Source: Blastocatellia bacterium UBA7656
Lineage (GTDB): Bacteria; Acidobacteriota; Blastocatellia; UBA7656
DNA length: 32,642 nucleotides
Reading direction: 5' to 3'
Assembly (NCBI GenBank): GCA_002483445.1
Contig: DLHY01000001.1
Location: 1-32,642 of the forward strand
Both the position numbers and the translations under genes were made by a program. This document shows, one piece after another, positions 29,702-32,642 of this stretch. The notes beneath the pieces were generated by a model, which worked only from the letters and a program-made list of their open reading frames with translations, did no database searches and was not told the DNA's origin. Within the stretch, counting starts at the first letter, position 1. Each line of letters starts with the position of its first letter.

Positions 29702-30050
29702 CTTGAAATTTACTGATGTCGCCTGCGGGCGGGATGCTGATTTCAATCAAGGCTCTTCAGATCGTTTTTCAGGTGTGTCAGCGGGAGGGGACTTCGACGC
29801 AGAGACGCAGAGACGCAGAGGTTGCGCAGAGAAAACCTCTTCTCCGTGTTGACTCCGCGTCTCTGCGTCTCTGCGGTTTATACCCCTCTCGCTGTCGATG
29901 CCTCGAAGCCTCTTGTATCGCCCACGAAATCGACAGCGTAATCGCTCAGTTATGGGAGGAGAAAGTACGGCCCTACGCCTCAAGGCTCTCAACAGGCTGG
30001 CAGCCTGTTGTACCTCCCGGAACTGAGGCCTTACATCGACAGCAGCTTTC
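29702..30050. repeat. Gene-free gap with octamer inverted repeat and a hairpin
   Basis: Between converging genes. Octamer ACGCAGAG is repeated three times at 29797-29820. Its complement recurs at 29857-29875, giving perfect 19-bp arms (29798-29816 / 29857-29875). Inside them AGAGGTT (29817-29823) pairs with AACCTCT (29834-29840). A separate 9-bp hairpin CAACAGGCT-GGC-AGCCTGTTG lies at 29990-30010. No gene is supported here. Confidence 0.85.
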
Positions 30051-30464
30051 TCACTTGACGCCAAGCAGGGCTTTCAAAAACTCTTTGACTCCCTCGCCGC
30101 CTTTCAACTTCAGCCACAGGGGTTCGTCTTCGCCTGCCGCTTCGATCTCGAACGTGAAAAACGGGCAGCACCTGCGCTCGCGGCTTACGAACTCGGCGAT
30201 GTCCAACAGATGCTTCGAGTCGCCGGGGAATCGAATCGCGTAGCCGTCGGCGATCTCGCGAATCTCCTCGCGCGACTCCTGCAATCGCTTCCCGAGCGCA
30301 AGATGACGCTTGCGCTCTTCAGCCGTGAGCGCGTCGAGTCGGCACATTATCGGCGTCTCTTCTTTTTTCATAAGAGTTTTTTCCTGCTGCCCGCTTGATT
30401 GAGCATCGGATGTTGAAACGATAAGCAACACACAGAACGCGACCGGAAAAATTATTGTTCGCAT
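30051..30464 (-). CDS. Secreted small Cys-Cys-Pro-Phe protein in a MerR operon
   Basis: A 137-residue protein with a signal peptide (residues 1-21, IIFPVAFCVLLIVSTSDA). The mature part contains a helical charged segment (LTAEERKRHLALGKRLQESREEI), IADGYAIRFPGD, and the conserved-looking block IAEFVSRERRCCPFFTFEIEAA, followed by LWLKLKGGEGVKEFLKALLG. I recall the RCCPF block from small proteins found beside MerR-type regulators, usually cytoplasmic, and the vicinal Cys pair suggests metal or thiol chemistry. It is seven bases downstream of the MerR gene on the same strand. GAGG lies before the ATG. An internal Met40 (MCRLDALT) would give the short cytoplasmic form usual for the family. Confidence 0.75.
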   Translation of the reverse strand: MRTIIFPVAFCVLLIVSTSDAQSSGQQEKTLMKKEETPIMCRLDALTAEERKRHLALGKRLQESREEIREIADGYAIRFPGDSKHLLDIAEFVSRERRCCPFFTFEIEAAGEDEPLWLKLKGGEGVKEFLKALLGVK

Positions 30465-30470
30465 AACACC

Positions 30471-30869
30471 TCACTGTTTTGTTTGAGCGCGCGCTTTCAG
30501 AAGCAGACACGCTTCAGGTCGCCCTTTGCACGCGCAGTTTTCAAGCCCTCTCGTGAGCGCGTCGCGCATCATTTCGAGGCGGGCGATCTTCTGATTTATC
30601 TCATCGATTTTCGACAGCGCGAGATTGCGCACCCCGCCCGAAGGGTGATCGCCCCCGTCGCGCAAACGGACGAGCGTTTTTATCTCGCGCAGAGTGAAGC
30701 CCATCTCCTGCGCGCTTTTGATGAAGCGAATGGTTTCAGTCGCTTCCGCAGAATAATCCCGATAGCCTGCGCGCGTCCTGCGAGGTTCTTTCAAAAGCCC
30801 CATGCGTTCATACAAACGCACGGTCTGAATATTGACACCCGCCTCCGAAGCCATCTGTCCGATTCGCAT
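30471..30869 (-). CDS. MerR family transcriptional regulator with C-terminal Cys cluster
   Basis: A 132-residue MerR-type regulator: winged helix-turn-helix MRIGQMASEAGVNIQTVRLYERMGLL and RAGYRDYSAEATETIRFIKSAQEMGFTLREIKTL, a dimerising coiled coil (KIDEINQKIARLEMMRDALTRGLE) and a C-terminal Cys112-x-Cys114...Cys121 cluster (NCACKGRPEAC). Mercury-type MerR has an additional Cys near position 80, where this protein has DHPSGG, so the ligand set differs and the inducer is uncertain. I use the ATG at 30869 (AGGAGG upstream). Frames extending upstream run into repeat sequence. It is the first gene of a two-gene operon. Confidence 0.9.
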   Translation of the reverse strand: MRIGQMASEAGVNIQTVRLYERMGLLKEPRRTRAGYRDYSAEATETIRFIKSAQEMGFTLREIKTLVRLRDGGDHPSGGVRNLALSKIDEINQKIARLEMMRDALTRGLENCACKGRPEACLLLKARAQTKQ

Positions 30870-30892
30870 CTCTGAGCCTCCTCCTAAAGTTT

Positions 30893-30919
30893 GCACCCTG
30901 TACCACGGTATAAAGTCAA
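30893..30919 (-). promoter_or_regulatory. Probable MerR-type promoter and operator
   Basis: On the minus strand TTGACT (30919-30914) is followed by a long spacer carrying the dyad TACC-GT-GGTA, which extends imperfectly to TATACC / GGTACA, then CAAACT/AAACTT. The 20-base spacer with a central dyad is the arrangement used by MerR regulators, which untwist an overlong spacer. It lies about 25-50 bases before the merR start, suggesting autoregulation of the pair. Confidence 0.6.
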
Positions 30920-30930
30920 GAGTCCTTCGA

Positions 30931-31020
30931 ATGCGGAATGCGGAATGCGGAGTGCGGAATAAAACTCGCCAGATTCTCAGGACTCTCAAGAGTCTATGGA
31001 CTCTCAAGACTCTCAGAGCT
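30931..31020. repeat. Heptamer repeat and palindromes upstream of tatD
   Basis: Four heptamers (ATGCGGA three times, GTGCGGA once) occupy 30931-30958. Further on the words GACTCTC and AAGAGTC recur and form small palindromes (GACTCT-CA-AGAGTC; AGAGTC-TATG-GACTCT). The block ends 16 bases before the tatD start. Confidence 0.85.
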
Positions 31021-31035
31021 TATCATCTTCCAACA

Positions 31036-31833
31036 ATGTTCATAGACTCGCACGCTCACATCGAATCAACGGATTTCGACTCCGACCGCACACAGATGAT
31101 CGCTCGCGCGCTCGATGCCGGTGTTGAAATCATCGTCGCCGTCGGAAACGGAGACATAACGCGCGATTCTCACACTCTGGCTTTTCGACTGGCCGAGCGG
31201 TATCCGTTCATCTACACGACGGTCGGCGTTCACCCGCACGAAGCGCGATTACTCGACGACGATCTCTACTCGAAACTCGCCGAGTGGGCCGCGCATCCGA
31301 AAGTGATAGCCTGGGGCGAGATAGGATTGGATTATCACTACGACAACTCGCCCCGCGACGAGCAACGAGACGCTTTCCGCAAACAACTCCGCATGGCCCG
31401 CGCGAGGAATCTGCCTGCGGTCATCCATACCCGCGAGGCTGAATCGGATACGCTCGCCCTGCTCGACGAAGAATGGAAAGGCGCTGCGTTGCCCGGAATA
31501 ATTCACTGCTTTACAGGCACGCGATCTTTCGCGGAGCAGATGGTCGAGCGGGGATTTCTGATTTCGTTTTCGGGCGTGGTCACTTTCAAAAAATCCGAAG
31601 ACCTGCGCGAGACTGCGCGCGCGCTTCCTCTCGATAAAATCCTGATCGAAACCGATAGCCCTTTTCTTGCGCCCGTCCCCTTCCGTGGTCGCCGCAACGA
31701 GCCTGCTTACGTCGTCGAAGTGGCCCGCTGCATCGCAGACGCGCGAGGTCTCACGGTTGAAGAAGCGGGGCGCGCGACTTCAGAGAATTTCAAACGGCTG
31801 TTCAAACTTGACATACATCAGCGCGACGGTTAG
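31036..31833 (+). CDS. TatD family metal-dependent deoxyribonuclease
   Basis: A 265-residue TIM-barrel metallohydrolase of the TatD group (3'-5' exonuclease acting on DNA). Visible signatures are FIDSHAHIE (first metal His pair), TTVGVHPHEA, AWGEIGLDYHYDNSP (metal Glu), PAVIHTREAESD, GIIHCFTGT, and KILIETDSPFLAP followed by RGRRNEP and VVEVARCIAD. Length and all metal-binding motifs are normal. I start at ATG 31036; the in-frame extension to 30832 crosses the repeat region and has no family similarity. No clear ribosome site is seen. Confidence 0.92.
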   Translation: MFIDSHAHIESTDFDSDRTQMIARALDAGVEIIVAVGNGDITRDSHTLAFRLAERYPFIYTTVGVHPHEARLLDDDLYSKLAEWAAHPKVIAWGEIGLDYHYDNSPRDEQRDAFRKQLRMARARNLPAVIHTREAESDTLALLDEEWKGAALPGIIHCFTGTRSFAEQMVERGFLISFSGVVTFKKSEDLRETARALPLDKILIETDSPFLAPVPFRGRRNEPAYVVEVARCIADARGLTVEEAGRATSENFKRLFKLDIHQRDG

Positions 31834-31845
31834 AAAATCCTCATT

Positions 31846-32496
31846 ATGACGAACACAACGAAAATGAAAAAGAGCAGCCTCTGTTTTATCGTCGTTGTTT
31901 TTCTGACGGCGATAAACGTTCCGGCGCAGACAACTATGACGAAAGACCCTCGAATGACCGCAGAAGAAAAAGCCAGAGTCATCAAATGGCTGATCGATTC
32001 CGAGAAAGAATATCTCGCGGCTATCGAGAACCTCACCCCTGCGCAGTGGAGTTATAGATCATCTCCTTTCAGGTGGTCAGTGGGAGAAGTGGCCGAGCAT
32101 ATCGTGCTGACTGAGATGGCGCTCTTCGCCGCAGTCGAGCGCGCGCTCGCAAGCCCCGCGAATCCCGATTGGGAGGCTAAGACCGCAGGCAAAGCTCAGT
32201 TCATAGAACGAGTGATGCCCACTCGGACGGGCCGCGCGCAGGCTCCGATAGAAATCCGGCCAACCGGAAAACTCACGCGCGACGAAGTGATCAAAAAGTT
32301 CAGGGAGATGAGAGCGAAGGTCACGGCGTTTACGGAAAAGACAGACCTGCCGCTCAAAGCGCACACGCTCGATCATCCCTTTCCCGTATTCAGTACCCTG
32401 AGCGCTTATGACTGGCTCATCTACATCCCGCTTCACACTATGAGGCACAACAAACAGATGGCAGAAGTGAAGTCTTCCGCAGGTTATCCCCGATGA
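31846..32496 (+). CDS. Secreted DinB-like (four-helix) protein
   Basis: A 216-residue protein with a signal peptide (KKSSLCFIVVVFLTAINVPAQ) ahead of a DinB/DUF664-like four-helix bundle: LIDSEKEYLAAIENLTPAQWSYR, WSVGEVAEHIVLTEMALFAAVERAL, and IPLHTMRHNKQMAEVK, which supply the usual three metal-binding His residues. DinB-fold proteins include thiol-dependent metalloenzymes, but most are uncharacterised. An ATG at 31864 (MKKSS) is an alternative start just before the signal core. It follows tatD by 12 bases, and its stop overlaps the next gene start by four bases (ATGA), so tatD and the two downstream genes are probably one operon. Confidence 0.85.
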   Translation: MTNTTKMKKSSLCFIVVVFLTAINVPAQTTMTKDPRMTAEEKARVIKWLIDSEKEYLAAIENLTPAQWSYRSSPFRWSVGEVAEHIVLTEMALFAAVERALASPANPDWEAKTAGKAQFIERVMPTRTGRAQAPIEIRPTGKLTRDEVIKKFREMRAKVTAFTEKTDLPLKAHTLDHPFPVFSTLSAYDWLIYIPLHTMRHNKQMAEVKSSAGYPR

Positions 32497-32642
32497 AACG
32501 CGAGATCGTTTCCGCGGTGATCGAGTTTTCGCACCCGGAGTTAAGTCTGCTGCTGTTCGCGCTCGAAGGAAGGGAGATCAACTCGGAAAATCCCTCCTGC
32601 GAAGACGCCTGCCCGGTGGTCGAGCATCTGGAACAGCATCTC
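32493..32642 (+). CDS. Partial hypothetical protein (runs off the window)
   Basis: Fifty codons from an ATG that overlaps the DinB-like gene stop (ATGA). The product begins MKREIVSAVIEFSHPELSLLLFALEG and continues with an acidic stretch with two Cys (PSCEDACPVVEHLEQHL). Too little is present to assign a family. The translational coupling supports it being real. Confidence 0.65.
   Translation, partial: MKREIVSAVIEFSHPELSLLLFALEGREINSENPSCEDACPVVEHLEQHL

Overview
The window looks like a chromosomal stretch of a GC-moderate, Gram-negative-type bacterium. The gene complement points to Acidobacteriota, probably Blastocatellia-like: a PknB-type kinase with WD40 and formylglycine-generating-enzyme-like (FGE-like) domains, an OmpR-type winged-helix/TPR membrane regulator, an ECF42-type sigma factor with DGPF/YCII proteins, Uma2 and Rpn nucleases, and many intergenic short-period repeats. 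This assignment is an inference from gene families. No rRNA or tRNA gene was seen.

Layout. 1-1694 (-): 5'-complete but window-truncated secreted M48 protease with a TPR tail. 2012-2374 (+): small secreted glycine-zipper protein, convergent with a threonine dehydratase-like enzyme and an Rpn/PD-(D/E)XK protein (2431-4403, -). 4551-9332 (+): a very long open frame joining a Ser/Thr kinase, coiled coil, membrane segment and seven-bladed WD40 propeller to a signal-peptide-led protein with three FGE-like domains. 9550-9931: DUF5678-like gene and an aspartyl-protease remnant. 10037-14488 (+): lldD, a Uma2 nuclease and priA, the last carrying a 91-nt period-7 repeat inside its coding sequence. 14571-16523 (-): winged-helix/TPR membrane regulator. 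16731-19700 (+): three unrecognised genes behind a structured leader. 19833-22745 (-): an ECF42-type sigma/DGPF/YCII operon. 23016-24104 (+): zinc-ribbon AIM24 protein. 24240-24781 (-): RelE/ParE-like toxin-antitoxin pair whose toxin has an in-frame stop. 24984-27824 (+): CHAT-NB-ARC-TPR protein of the biological-conflict type. 27880-28928: hairpin/REP arrays on both sides of a Y1 (REP-associated) transposase. 28992-29701 (+): zinc-ribbon protein and membrane protein. 30051-30869 (-): MerR regulator with a secreted Cys-Cys-Pro-Phe protein. 31036-32642 (+): TatD nuclease, secreted DinB-like protein and a truncated gene.

How it works together. Housekeeping genes (priA, tatD, lldD) are interspersed with accessory modules. 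Three signalling or defence-like modules stand out: the kinase-WD40-FGE protein, the CHAT-STAND protein and the ECF42/DGPF operon. The non-coding space is dominated by short-period repeats (7-8 nt) in inverted pairs, and by short-loop hairpins, some with a GTAG foot as in bacterial REP sequences. These repeats also reach into genes: a heptamer array in priA, and repeat-like sequence at the kinase/FGE junction.
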